Source of the DNA: Christensenella hongkongensis
Lineage (GTDB): Bacteria > Bacillota > Clostridia > Christensenellales > Christensenellaceae
Length of the DNA: 64,000 nucleotides
Direction: 5' to 3'
Assembly: GCF_000981035.1 (NCBI RefSeq)
Contig: NZ_LAYJ01000076.1
Location: forward strand, 37,821 to 101,820
Positions within the stretch are counted from its first letter, which is position 1. Every line of letters begins with the position of its first letter. Positions 27,720-36,927 of this stretch are shown piece by piece. A program made the translations under genes and the position numbers. A model generated the notes under the pieces. The model saw only the letters and a list, made by a program, of their open reading frames with translations, had not been told where the DNA came from and did no database searches.

Positions 27720-27878
27720 TTACCATCTTGTCTGGATAAAGGCAGTCATCCCGATTGCTCCACAGATATTCTTTGCATACCAAAATTGGTATTTCCATTG
27801 AAACGTACTGCCGTATCGTTCAATGTTATTGTGCTCCTTAAGCTGCGGTTCCCATTCACAAAAATATATCGTGAATGA
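27720..27878 (-). pseudogene. Open C-terminal fragment of an unidentified gene
   Basis: A 52-codon open stretch without a start codon ends 26 nt before the acetyltransferase ATG. It contains the protein-like string YGSTFQWKYQFWYAKN and ends AFIQTRW. Position and composition suggest the tail of a lost gene, which I cannot assign to a family. The rest of 27695-27991 shows nothing recognisable. Confidence 0.35.
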
Positions 27879-27991
27879 TTAAACGCACATTGTTAAAAAA
27901 CGCCTGCTCTCGCCCAAACCTGCTTCACGTATTTCCTTTTCTTATCCCAATCAAAACACGCATTACACCGTACTGTTTCAGTCCTGCTTCG

Positions 27992-29158
27992 TCATATGCT
28001 GTTTTGAAGGATTTCGACAATTTCGCCATGGTTGAGCTCCTTATATCCTCCCTGCATTACAAAAGTACTGTCTGCAATATCCTCCAGCATATTCTGTGTA
28101 ACACCCAATTCGCTGATGTTCATAACAAGTCCCAGCTCTTTCATATAAGACTCCATGCGCCCAAGGCCTTCATCGGCAATCTGCCTGTCCGTTTTTCCCT
28201 GCGGGACTACATCCCAAACATTAATTGCGTATTTTTTGAATTTTTCAAGTCCATACGGAGCGATAAACCTGTAATATGCCATGGATACGGCGGAAAGCGT
28301 CATGCCGTGAGTCGCATCGGTATATGCGCCGATTGCCTGGCCGATCATGTGCACCATCCAGTCGGTAGATTTTCCCTTTGCGACCAATGTGTTGAGCGCC
28401 CAGGTCGCAGTCCACATGATATTGCTGCGCGCTTCATAGTCCATTGGGTTCTTAAGCGCAATCCGCGAAGAGTGTATCAGCGAGCGGAGTAATCCTTCCA
28501 TGATGTAATCGGAGGTATTGTCATCCTCACCAGAAAAATATTGTTCCAGTATATGCGACATAATATCGAAAAAACCAGCCACCATCTGGTATTTTGGAAT
28601 AGAAAACGTTAATACAGGGTTCAATATCGAAAACTTCGGAAACACATTTTCCCCAAACACATGCCCTATCTTTTTCTTCTGCGTATGATTGGTGATAACT
28701 GAACCGCCATTCATTTCAGAGCCGGTCCCCACCATCGTGAGAACACACCCTACCGGAATAATCCGGTTATCCACATCCTCCATGCGCAGATAATATTTAT
28801 CCCATGGATCCTCCTCGCAGTAAGCGGAAACGCTAACCGCCTTTGCGTAGTCGCATACGGAACCGCCGCCCACCGCAAGGATTAAATCCACCTCGTTTTT
28901 CCGTGCAATTTTGCATCCCTCGTATAATTTTTCCACCGTTGGATTTGGCATAACGCCCGCATCTTCATAGATAATTTTTTCTTCTGCCTTCAATATTCCC
29001 ACTACTTCATCGTAGATACCATTACGCTTAATAGAGCCGCCGCCATAGACCAGCATGACTCTTTTTCCGTATTGCCGAAGCTCATCATGCAGAGCCTGGA
29101 TCGATTGTTCTCCAAAATGCAATTTGGTTGGGTTGCAATAACTAAAATTTCCTAACAT
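27992..29158 (-). CDS. Iron-containing alcohol dehydrogenase, butanol dehydrogenase/YqhD type
   Basis: This 388-residue group III alcohol dehydrogenase has the NAD(P)-binding GGGSVCDYAKA. Metal ligands lie in the helical domain (DIMSHILEQYF and HMIGQAIGAYTDATHGM, two His-containing motifs). It reduces aldehydes to alcohols, as in fermentation or aldehyde detoxification. Several ATGs are possible; AAAGGA lies 9 nt before the ATG at 29158, which gives the typical N-terminus LGNFSYCNPTKLHFG, so this start is chosen over 29200. It is divergent from a LysR-type regulator, which probably controls it. Confidence 0.9.
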   Translation of the reverse strand: MLGNFSYCNPTKLHFGEQSIQALHDELRQYGKRVMLVYGGGSIKRNGIYDEVVGILKAEEKIIYEDAGVMPNPTVEKLYEGCKIARKNEVDLILAVGGGSVCDYAKAVSVSAYCEEDPWDKYYLRMEDVDNRIIPVGCVLTMVGTGSEMNGGSVITNHTQKKKIGHVFGENVFPKFSILNPVLTFSIPKYQMVAGFFDIMSHILEQYFSGEDDNTSDYIMEGLLRSLIHSSRIALKNPMDYEARSNIMWTATWALNTLVAKGKSTDWMVHMIGQAIGAYTDATHGMTLSAVSMAYYRFIAPYGLEKFKKYAINVWDVVPQGKTDRQIADEGLGRMESYMKELGLVMNISELGVTQNMLEDIADSTFVMQGGYKELNHGEIVEILQNSI

Positions 29159-29254
29159 CGCCATCATTCCTTTCTGTGTTTGTTTCAAACATATTTTCAT
29201 ATTAGCACCCTGATTTTAAAATGAAAAATACTTATATCAAATACACATCCATGC

Positions 29255-29284
29255 TTGACAGGCATATTAGTTCAATGCTATTTT
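29255..29284 (+). promoter_or_regulatory. Candidate promoter of the LysR-type gene
   Basis: TTGACA (29255-29260) and TATTTT (29279-29284) are separated by 18 bp. The expected transcription start falls almost at the AGGAGG ribosome binding site, leaving a very short leader. Confidence 0.45.
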
Positions 29285-29303
29285 ATTATCAGGAGGGTAA
29301 ACA

Positions 29304-30170
29304 ATGGAAATCAGAGTGTTGCAATATTTTCTGGCAGTCGCCCGGGAGCAAAATATCTCGGCCGCAGCGGAATCTTTACACTTATCCCAGCCTACTCTTT
29401 CAAGGCAGTTGAAGGACATGGAAAATGAGCTGGGAAAACAGCTCTTTATCCGCGGCAACCGAAAAATCACATTAACCGAGGAAGGAATGCTCCTTCAAAA
29501 ACGCGCCGAAGAAATCATTGATCTTGTGAAGAAAACAGAAAACGAGCTTATGGTTTCAGATGGCGTTGTCGCCGGTGATATTTATATTGGCGCAGGCGAA
29601 ACCGACGCCATCCGATTGATTGCAAAGGCGGCGCGGAACCTGCAAGACAGGTATCCGCAGGTTTGTTTTCACATTCTGAGTGGCAATGCGGAATTTGTGA
29701 TGGAGCGTCTTGATAAAGGCCTCATCGATTTCGGGCTTATCTTTGCTCCTGCCGACCGATCCAAACATGACTATTTTGCTGTTCCCGCCAAGGATTTATG
29801 GGGCGTATTGATGCGGCGGGATTCCCCCCTTGCGAAGATGGATTCAATTCGCCCGCAGGATTTGTACGGGAAGCCGTTGATCGTCTCTGCGCAAAGAAGC
29901 AGCGATGAATTGTCTGTCTTTGTGAAGTCCGGATACGTTGTGGCGACCTATAATCTGATCTACAATGCGTCCCGCATGGTAGACGAAGGTATGGGATATG
30001 CAATTACTTTCGATAAATTGATCAATACCAGCGGTAACAGCAATCTTTGTTTTGTACCGCTTTCTCCAAAAATTGAGGCCGGGATGAATTTTATCTGGAA
30101 ACGGTATCAGGTTTTTTCAAAAGCGGCAACGCTTTTTTTACAGGAACTCCAAAAAATAATTGGCGAATAA
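29304..30170 (+). CDS. LysR-family transcriptional regulator
   Basis: This 288-residue regulator has an N-terminal winged HTH (residues 1-60, RVLQYFLAVAREQNISAAAE then LSQPTLSRQLKDMENELG) and a substrate-binding-like effector domain. AGGAGG precedes the ATG. It is divergent from the iron alcohol dehydrogenase with about 145 bp between the starts, the classical arrangement for a LysR activator and its target. The effector is unknown, perhaps an aldehyde or alcohol. Confidence 0.92.
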   Translation: MEIRVLQYFLAVAREQNISAAAESLHLSQPTLSRQLKDMENELGKQLFIRGNRKITLTEEGMLLQKRAEEIIDLVKKTENELMVSDGVVAGDIYIGAGETDAIRLIAKAARNLQDRYPQVCFHILSGNAEFVMERLDKGLIDFGLIFAPADRSKHDYFAVPAKDLWGVLMRRDSPLAKMDSIRPQDLYGKPLIVSAQRSSDELSVFVKSGYVVATYNLIYNASRMVDEGMGYAITFDKLINTSGNSNLCFVPLSPKIEAGMNFIWKRYQVFSKAATLFLQELQKIIGE

Positions 30171-30253
30171 AGTACAGTACAGGTCTGACTCTGGCAAATT
30201 GTCAGTTTTACCGTATCGCCTGACTTTAACGGTATTTCCCACCACTGCTTGCC

Positions 30254-33200
30254 TTACTTTCCACTCCTGCGCCGCAGCAGCACGATCAGCACCGCGGCAG
30301 CCACCGCCGCGCCTGCAATGATGGCAACGATAACCCACAGCGTCATATCTTTCGTATCCCCTGTCTGCGCCCCGCTTCCCTGCTGTGTCCCATTTTCCTG
30401 CTGCGTTCCGCTCCCGCTATCCGCCGTTCCGCCGCTGTCCGGTTGTTTCTGGTTTGCAAGTACATATTCGGAGCAATGTTCGAGGGTAAACGCCGCATAT
30501 CCGGCGCTGTCCACGCTTTGCGTGCTGATATCATCATATTCTGTTCCATTGAAGTAATACAGGTATGTTTCTTCGCCTGTTCCAAACGGAGGCACGGCAA
30601 GCACGGATACCGTTGCTTTTCCGGGGAGCGCCCCGCTGTGCCCGAAGTTCAGGAACAGCAGCTTTGTTCCCTGAGGAAATACCGCTGCATTTTTCGCCGC
30701 CTCGCCGGGTGTGTTGGAAAACGCAAGGCTCATGTCCATTGCCGCCGTAATGTCTCCCCCGTAGAATACGAACCGCGCAACCACCTTGCCCGTATCATCC
30801 AGAATTGCAAAAATGACTGTCTTATCCTGCCCCTTGATTTGCTCAAAGACCTCTTTGGGAACGATTGTTCCTTCCTCCGCCGGAATCAGCAGCGCCTGCT
30901 GTGGGCCGAGCCCATTCAGGGCTTCTTGTATTTTTTCGAGCTCGAGGCCGTCCTCCATCCGCGGCAATGAAATAATCTCCTTGCCTTCCGCGCCCGGAAT
31001 CTGTGCGTCCTGCACGATTGTGATCGTTTTGCTCACCGACTTGGTATCGTCTGCCGTACTTGTCGCCGTAACCACAACCGTTCCTGTCGCTTTTGCAGTG
31101 AACAGCACCGCTGTTTCTCCGCTGCATCCGGTTTCCATCCTGATATCGATGCTGTCAAGATCGCCTGCATAGCTCCACCGGATTCCGGAAAATACCTCTT
31201 CGTTTGGGGTAACCGTCGCTGTTGCGGAAAAATCTGCCGTCTGCCCGATCTCCAGATAAACCGAATCCGCGCCGTCGATGCTGACGCTTTCCACGCCCAT
31301 CTGTTCGGCAATATTATTTTGCCGCAGCAGGATACTTTCCGCACTGCTCATCGTCGCAAAGGTCCAGCAGGAAGGAATCCAGCCCTGATTTTTCACCGGA
31401 GTGACCGCACCAATATCGCGCAGGTCAAATTTTTCCGGCAAATTTGTAACAGGATCGGCTGTCCTGCCCTGCGGCAGGCTGCTGGTCGTGTTCTGTCCGC
31501 TGCCTGACGCACTGTCCGGCGCTGCCGCCGGAATGGAAAGCTCGCCCGTCCTCTCGAGCTGTGCCACGCTGAGCACCCGGCCCACGCCGCCTTGGGAAGA
31601 ATCGTCCGTTCCGCCGCCCGCGCCGTCCGTGAACACCTTGATGCAGTTGTTCGCGGAATATTTCGCGGAAATATCAGTCCAGTCACGTCCGTCGGTGCTG
31701 GTGAAGCTCTGCCCGGCCTGCGCCCGCGCCCTGTCCGAACGGCCCGCGATCGGCATCTCAATCGCCGCGACGACGTCGCTTCCGTCCCGGTTTTGCAGCC
31801 GCACAGTCACACTGAACTCTTCTCCTGCGGCGACGGAAATCCCCTCGCCAAGCTCCACCGTATAATAGCCCTTATATTTATGGGCCCCGCTCGCCACATG
31901 GCGCGTCTCGCCGTTCGCCTCAAGGTAAACGTCATAATCCTGATCCTCGTGCATGGAGTAAAATGACACGGCCTTTACATCCTGCGCGCCTGCTGCCGTA
32001 AACACGTTTTTTGTGTACAGCACCTTGCCCCGCGAATATTGACTGGGCTCGTAGAGGTTCGTATAGCCCAGCGGATCGTACTGGTAAATATTGTCGTAAT
32101 CGCTCGACGGATTGTCCACAAATATGGCGGCAGCAGGATTGGCGGATAGGTCTGCGCTATAATAGGAAATATAGAAAAAACCATTCTGTCCCTTTTCCGT
32201 ACCATAATTATTTTTAGCGATAAACGCGCCGTCGCCCGCAGGCGTATACGAACTGCCGTCCACAGTTACCGTGAATTGTTCCGCCGGAACCGTATCATCC
32301 CACCCTACCAGTGAGATTGCATGTCCGCCCCCGGCCATATCCGCCTCCGGCTTGAAATAATACGAACCGGTCTCGTCGTAATACCCGCCTTCTCCTTCCT
32401 GATGTCGAATTCCGCAATAGATCGCCCCATAGGTATAGATCGCGTTTTTATAGTGGAGCGTATCTTCCGCCGTTTTCTCCCGGTCTGGCAGCAGAATCGC
32501 CTGCCGCAAGTGATAGCGTGCAGGAAGCTGGTTATAGGCGAACTCGCTCACGTCGCCGCCGAATTCGTCCAGCATATACGGATCGTCTTCCTCCAGAACC
32601 GGACCGCTCCACCGCGCAAGATAGGCGAGCGCCATATAGATGTCCCCGCCGGAAAGCACCCCGCCGCGTCCTTCGGTCGGCGTATAGCATTCCTCAGAGG
32701 AATCTGCGTTGAGCATTGCATTGAGCATATTGTATTCTGAGAGATCGAGGCCTTCCGCTGCCTGCTTGGAAATCGTAAGCGTATATTCTTTTGCGGAAAA
32801 AGCCCCATCCGGGCTTTTTACCACAGCATAATAATCCCCTTCGACAAGCTCTGCCGTAATCCGCTGGTCTCCCGCAAGCGCGCTTGCCGCGACCTCGCTT
32901 CCGTCGCTGCGGAGAAGAGTAAGCGAATATGCCGCGTCTTCCTCATCCGGCTGGAAAAGCAAAAGCTCTATGGGCGTCGCATAACTGTAATGGAATTTGT
33001 AATAATCCACATCCGCGGCGCTGTGGATCGTGGCCCGGATTTTGGAAGGAAAGGAAACATCTGTCGCCGTCTCCCGGGCGTCGTTGGGCTCGTACTGATC
33101 GCCCATGCCCCCCACCGTATAAGAAAAACGCTGCACATTGCCCATAGCAACACCGTCTTTATGGGTACGGGCATTGATGAGCGTATCCTGACCGATCACA

Positions 33201-34054
33201 ACCACTGCCGTGTCGGCCCCGGAGTCTGTCGTTCCCGCCGCGCCCTGCGCCGGAACAGTCCCATCTGTCGTATACAATATCTTCTCGTCCGCCGCCGCAC
33301 GCAGTGTCACCTGCGTTCCTGCCGCAACCGTACCCGGCGCGGGATCTGCCGTCACCATTCCGCTCTTGTGCACGGTATAGGCTCCCGATGCAGGCTCGCT
33401 GCTCTTGAGTCCCGCCTTCCGCGCGCTTGCCAAAATCCTGACATCCTCTGTCAACGTCAGTTTATTCGCCGGGTTATACAAAGACGCACTGGAGAGCTTC
33501 GGCGACGTCCCGTCCAGCGTATAATAAATCTGCGCATCCGCCGTTCCGCTCGAAAGCCCAAGCTGCGTTCCCGCCGGATATTCTCCGGCTGCCTGATCGA
33601 AGGCGACCTGTTTGCAGGTTGCCGGCATAAATCGTGCATTGCCGGATGCAACCGGATCATATTCATCGCCCGCCGTCATATCGATAAATACAACACCCAC
33701 GCCGTCGAGCTCCTCCTGCGTGAGCACTCCATCTGCTACCGCCTGCGCGATTGCTTCCCGAAGCAATATAGTCCCCGTATACGCAATGCGCTCCGTCATC
33801 CTCGTTTCCTTATTTTTCAGGGTAAACATCAGCATATAATAGATCGTTTCCCCGCCCGCGGGAGCAGTATCGGCCACCCGGACTGTAGTGTCCTCCTCCG
33901 CCGCGTAAAGATCGCCCGCCTCCGGCGGATCACAGTTTTCAAAAACCAGAGAAAGCTCCGCGGGGCCTTCCGCTGCAAAAGCAAATGATACACAGGAAAA
34001 TACTGCGGTTACCGCTAAAATGATCGCCACCAGCCAACATATGATCCTCTTCAT
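30254..34054 (-). CDS. Large cell-surface protein with permuted papain-like (C1) peptidase parts
   Basis: This 1266-residue secreted protein starts with a signal peptide (1-28, ending FAFAAEG). Two chitobiase-C-terminal-like modules follow (about 150-230 and 231-315), then a pre-peptidase C-terminal type domain (about 318-430). The later part of a C1-type peptidase comes next (435-640, His578 in [12 protein letters not shown], Asn615 in AKNNYG), then a lectin-like domain (about 680-810). Only then does the first part of the peptidase appear (about 871-915, [17 protein letters not shown], Gln890 and Cys896). An Ig-like domain (920-1015), a linker and a C-terminal AQTGD-helix-RRR anchor (1229-1266) complete it. 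In normal C1 enzymes the Cys precedes the His. Activity is uncertain. Confidence 0.8.
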   Translation of the reverse strand: MKRIICWLVAIILAVTAVFSCVSFAFAAEGPAELSLVFENCDPPEAGDLYAAEEDTTVRVADTAPAGGETIYYMLMFTLKNKETRMTERIAYTGTILLREAIAQAVADGVLTQEELDGVGVVFIDMTAGDEYDPVASGNARFMPATCKQVAFDQAAGEYPAGTQLGLSSGTADAQIYYTLDGTSPKLSSASLYNPANKLTLTEDVRILASARKAGLKSSEPASGAYTVHKSGMVTADPAPGTVAAGTQVTLRAAADEKILYTTDGTVPAQGAAGTTDSGADTAVVVIGQDTLINARTHKDGVAMGNVQRFSYTVGGMGDQYEPNDARETATDVSFPSKIRATIHSAADVDYYKFHYSYATPIELLLFQPDEEDAAYSLTLLRSDGSEVAASALAGDQRITAELVEGDYYAVVKSPDGAFSAKEYTLTISKQAAEGLDLSEYNMLNAMLNADSSEECYTPTEGRGGVLSGGDIYMALAYLARWSGPVLEEDDPYMLDEFGGDVSEFAYNQLPARYHLRQAILLPDREKTAEDTLHYKNAIYTYGAIYCGIRHQEGEGGYYDETGSYYFKPEADMAGGGHAISLVGWDDTVPAEQFTVTVDGSSYTPAGDGAFIAKNNYGTEKGQNGFFYISYYSADLSANPAAAIFVDNPSSDYDNIYQYDPLGYTNLYEPSQYSRGKVLYTKNVFTAAGAQDVKAVSFYSMHEDQDYDVYLEANGETRHVASGAHKYKGYYTVELGEGISVAAGEEFSVTVRLQNRDGSDVVAAIEMPIAGRSDRARAQAGQSFTSTDGRDWTDISAKYSANNCIKVFTDGAGGGTDDSSQGGVGRVLSVAQLERTGELSIPAAAPDSASGSGQNTTSSLPQGRTADPVTNLPEKFDLRDIGAVTPVKNQGWIPSCWTFATMSSAESILLRQNNIAEQMGVESVSIDGADSVYLEIGQTADFSATATVTPNEEVFSGIRWSYAGDLDSIDIRMETGCSGETAVLFTAKATGTVVVTATSTADDTKSVSKTITIVQDAQIPGAEGKEIISLPRMEDGLELEKIQEALNGLGPQQALLIPAEEGTIVPKEVFEQIKGQDKTVIFAILDDTGKVVARFVFYGGDITAAMDMSLAFSNTPGEAAKNAAVFPQGTKLLFLNFGHSGALPGKATVSVLAVPPFGTGEETYLYYFNGTEYDDISTQSVDSAGYAAFTLEHCSEYVLANQKQPDSGGTADSGSGTQQENGTQQGSGAQTGDTKDMTLWVIVAIIAGAAVAAAVLIVLLRRRSGK

Positions 34055-34124
34055 TTTTATTTATCTACCCTCCGTGTACTGCTCCTTTATCGATCAGCGC
34101 CTGTTTATTGGTATATCTTCCTTC

Positions 34125-34502
34125 TTACCAAACCGCAAGGCGTTCATCGGGCGCAACGTACATCCCATCGTTTTCTCCAAGCCCATAGGCGTCGTAAAAT
34201 TCCTGCATTTGCTGCACATTAACATTGGTACGCACATACCCCAGCGGATGGGCGTCCGCGCTTGTCTGCATCGTGCAGAAAGCCTCCGACGCCGATTTAC
34301 GCCATACCTGCGCATACGCATTGAAAAAGGCCTTGTAATCAAATCCGTCAATCGTCTTGGCGATATCCATCATACAGGCAATGCCACCGAGGTCCGCCAC
34401 AGTTTCGCCGATCGTCAGTTCTCCATCCACCGTAAGGTCCGGAAGCACTTCAGCCGCAATACTGGATTTCTGAATATTATTCCTTACACTGATACAGCGT
34501 TT
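34125..34502 (-). pseudogene. C-terminal remnant of an M13 (neprilysin-type) metallopeptidase
   Basis: An open stretch ending at 34125 encodes about 120 residues matching the end of M13 peptidases: DGELTIGETVADLGG (the third zinc-ligand Glu region), then SASEAFCTMQTSADAHPLGY and YVAPDERLAVW. Full M13 proteins are 630-700 residues and need an HExxH motif, which is absent. Homology-like sequence continues upstream of any start codon to a TAG near 34503. The gene is truncated at its 5' side; the usual upstream part is not in the window. Confidence 0.75.
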
Positions 34503-34795
34503 CTAAAAAGACAACCATTTCTGGTTGTCCATACTATGCCAACTTCAGTTGTCTGGGTTCCTTACTGTCTTAAGCAACTTCATGGACATAGAACTTTGGA
34601 TTTTTCCAATAATATTATACCTTATTTTTTTGTGTATGGTAAGATATATTTAGAATAGTACCACTTGTCGCGGAGAATATTCCTGTTTGAATTCCACTAA
34701 TCCTTGCACCTTAAAACTGGTCCATATATGAAATTTTTTTTACAAAAGTCCCTTGTTGTGCTATCATAGTTATAGTATCCAATTCCGCACTGTCG

Positions 34796-34844
34796 CGCAT
34801 ATTTTGTAAGCCCAGTATGGTTTTACAGAAATATGCGTTTTTTT
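34796..34844 (+). terminator. Leader terminator (attenuator) upstream of the DEAD-box helicase gene
   Basis: CGCATATTT (34796-34804) pairs with AAATATGCG (34829-34837), with an inner GTAA/TTAC pairing, and is followed by seven T residues. It lies about 85 nt before the helicase start on the same strand. That is the form of a premature terminator in a long 5' leader, suggesting conditional read-through. Confidence 0.6.
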
Positions 34845-34929
34845 ATGGAAAGATACAGCGGGCTGTTTGGGAAACATTCTATTTTATTGTTCTCTCTACG
34901 GCTTAAAGATTATTTTTAGGAGACAATAA

Positions 34930-36156
34930 ATGCAAGAAACACCTTTTAAAGACCTCGGTATCTCAGATGATATCCAAGCAAGCCTTCGTAACATGAATTT
35001 TGAAAAACCCACACCGGTGCAGGAGCTGACCATTGGGGGCTTTCTGGAAGGAGCCGACCTGTTGGTACAGGCGCCGACCGGAACAGGCAAAACGGGCGCG
35101 TTCGGTGTCCCTATCGTTCAGCAGATCGACCGGACGCAGCGAATTTCCCAGGCGCTTATCCTGTGCCCGACCAGAGAACTGGCGGTGCAGGTTGCAGGTG
35201 TACTTCGTAATCTTGCAAAAAACAAACCCGGTATACGTATCGTCACCCTATATGGCGGCGAAAATATCAAGAAGCAGCTTGACATGTTGCATAAAACGCC
35301 GCATATCATTGTGGCTACGCCCGGCCGCCTGATGGATCATATGCACCGTCAAACCGTTCAGCTCAAAAATATCCGTACCGTCGTTCTGGATGAAGCCGAC
35401 CGCATGCTGGATATGGGCTTTCGCAAGGATATGGAAAAAATATTGCGCGCAACGCCAAAAGACAGGCAGACCGTCTTTTTTTCTGCAACCATCCCGCAGG
35501 AAATCTATATGATCGCAAACCAGTTCTTAAAAAAAGATGCACGGGAAATCCGTGTTGAGCAAGAATCCCTGGCGGTGGAAACGGTAAAACAATACTATAC
35601 GATCATTCCTGTCGGCTATAAAAATGATATCCTGATTACACTCTTAAAAAACAATGATCTTCCTTTGACGCTGATCTTTGTAAACATGAAACACAAGGCG
35701 GACAGACTGGCAGCCCAGTTACGGAAAAAGGGATTTAAGGCTGCCGCACTGCATGGAGATATGAGCCAGAATCAGCGTGACCGGGTGATGAAAGAATACC
35801 GTTTAGGCAAACTTGATACTCTCGTTGCCACAGACATCGCCGCCCGGGGTATTGATGTCAAGAATATCGACGCCGTCATCAATTATGACGCGCCTTTGGA
35901 TGACGAAAGTTATGTACACCGTATTGGGCGCACAGGCCGCGCCGAACAGGAAGGCGTCGCCTATACGTTTATCAACCAGGATGAGGACGAGATCGACCGG
36001 CTGCGAAAGATGATTAAGAACCTGAATATCGATATATCCCCAACGGAGGATTCGCCTGTCCTTCCCGAACCTGTTAAGCGTGTATCGCATGGCCGGGTAA
36101 GCGGTCAATCCTTCCATAGCATCAATCCACGTCGCAGGGGGCGCGGCCGCAGATGA
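34930..36156 (+). CDS. DEAD-box ATP-dependent RNA helicase
   Basis: This 408-residue RNA helicase of the RhlE/CshA type shows all core motifs: Q motif (FEKPTPVQ), motif I (APTGTGKTG, about 48-56), Ia, DEAD (about 154-157), SAT, and motif VI HRIGRTGR. The C-terminus ends in a short basic tail (RRRGRGRR) typical of RNA binding. It unwinds RNA in ribosome assembly, mRNA turnover or cold adaptation. AGGAG precedes the ATG. The upstream leader terminator suggests transcript-level control. Confidence 0.93.
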   Translation: MQETPFKDLGISDDIQASLRNMNFEKPTPVQELTIGGFLEGADLLVQAPTGTGKTGAFGVPIVQQIDRTQRISQALILCPTRELAVQVAGVLRNLAKNKPGIRIVTLYGGENIKKQLDMLHKTPHIIVATPGRLMDHMHRQTVQLKNIRTVVLDEADRMLDMGFRKDMEKILRATPKDRQTVFFSATIPQEIYMIANQFLKKDAREIRVEQESLAVETVKQYYTIIPVGYKNDILITLLKNNDLPLTLIFVNMKHKADRLAAQLRKKGFKAAALHGDMSQNQRDRVMKEYRLGKLDTLVATDIAARGIDVKNIDAVINYDAPLDDESYVHRIGRTGRAEQEGVAYTFINQDEDEIDRLRKMIKNLNIDISPTEDSPVLPEPVKRVSHGRVSGQSFHSINPRRRGRGRR

Positions 36157-36927
36157 AAGGCTCGAAAGCGTTCCTGCGCCGGAAAAAAGAATATCAAGAG
36201 CGAATTGTTGACAATTTTGTGCAAAGGATAGTTATACACACCATGCCAAATAGAAAAAATCGTCATCATGCACAACATTAATAACGTCTTAGTAAAGCAT
36301 ATTCAATTAGCTGCGGTTAATCCAAAAGATGCCGCTATTTTATTCGCAAGCATCTATAATAACTATTTGAAGACATCTGGTTCTTACGTTTTTATGAATG
36401 ACCTAAAAAACTTTTTATCAAAATCTTTCACTAGAAATCTTGCAACCACGGTTCAAGTCCTTGTTTTTTTACAACTTCTGCCCGGCAGTCGACCTCCCGT
36501 GGGATAATGCAGCCTCAGCGTATTGGTCACAGTGATACCGTTAGGGCCATATCCCACGACTTTCGGTCAACCAAACAGATACAACGATCAAATGGATACT
36601 ATAACCCCTAAATCGTTCAGTGTTCCGTCCTGCATCTCCTTGCCAAAACCACTCGGATTCTTGCCGCGAATGCAGGTGCCATACTTTGACGAATATTACC
36701 TGTAGCAAAGCTCTACAGAGCGGAGTTTTCCCAAACACGCAAGTAATTTTTGCAGGCAACATAATTAGACATAAATATGCTTCATCGCTTGTATGACCTA
36801 CGGCACATAAACCTATTCGACAAAAGAATACAAACAACATCTATATCGCTTTCTGTATCAATTCCGTTACAAAGCTCTCCCTGCACTTTCAATATTTAAG
36901 GATTTGCTTATGGCCCGCTACCCATTG
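36157..36927. other. Long intergenic region without a recognised gene
   Basis: This AT-rich stretch between the helicase and the second glycyl radical enzyme gene has no supported gene. An open frame at 36268-36507 (plus, 79 residues, starting MHNINNVLVKHIQLAAVN) lacks a ribosome binding site and matches nothing I know. A T-arm-like string GGTTCAAGTCC near 36453 is not part of a foldable tRNA. It may be decayed DNA. Confidence 0.5.

Noticed and set aside
32990..33988. Long open frames opposite the surface protein and other GC-rich genes
   Set aside because: They are antisense shadows of real genes, without ribosome binding sites or recognisable domains.
36440..36475. tRNA-like T-arm string GGTTCAAGTCC
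   Set aside because: The T-stem has a mismatch and no acceptor, D or anticodon arm can be built around it, so it is not a tRNA gene.
36268..36507. 79-codon open frame starting MHNINNVLVKHIQLAAVN
   Set aside because: No ribosome binding site, no promoter and no family resemblance; kept only as a remark in the intergenic entry.
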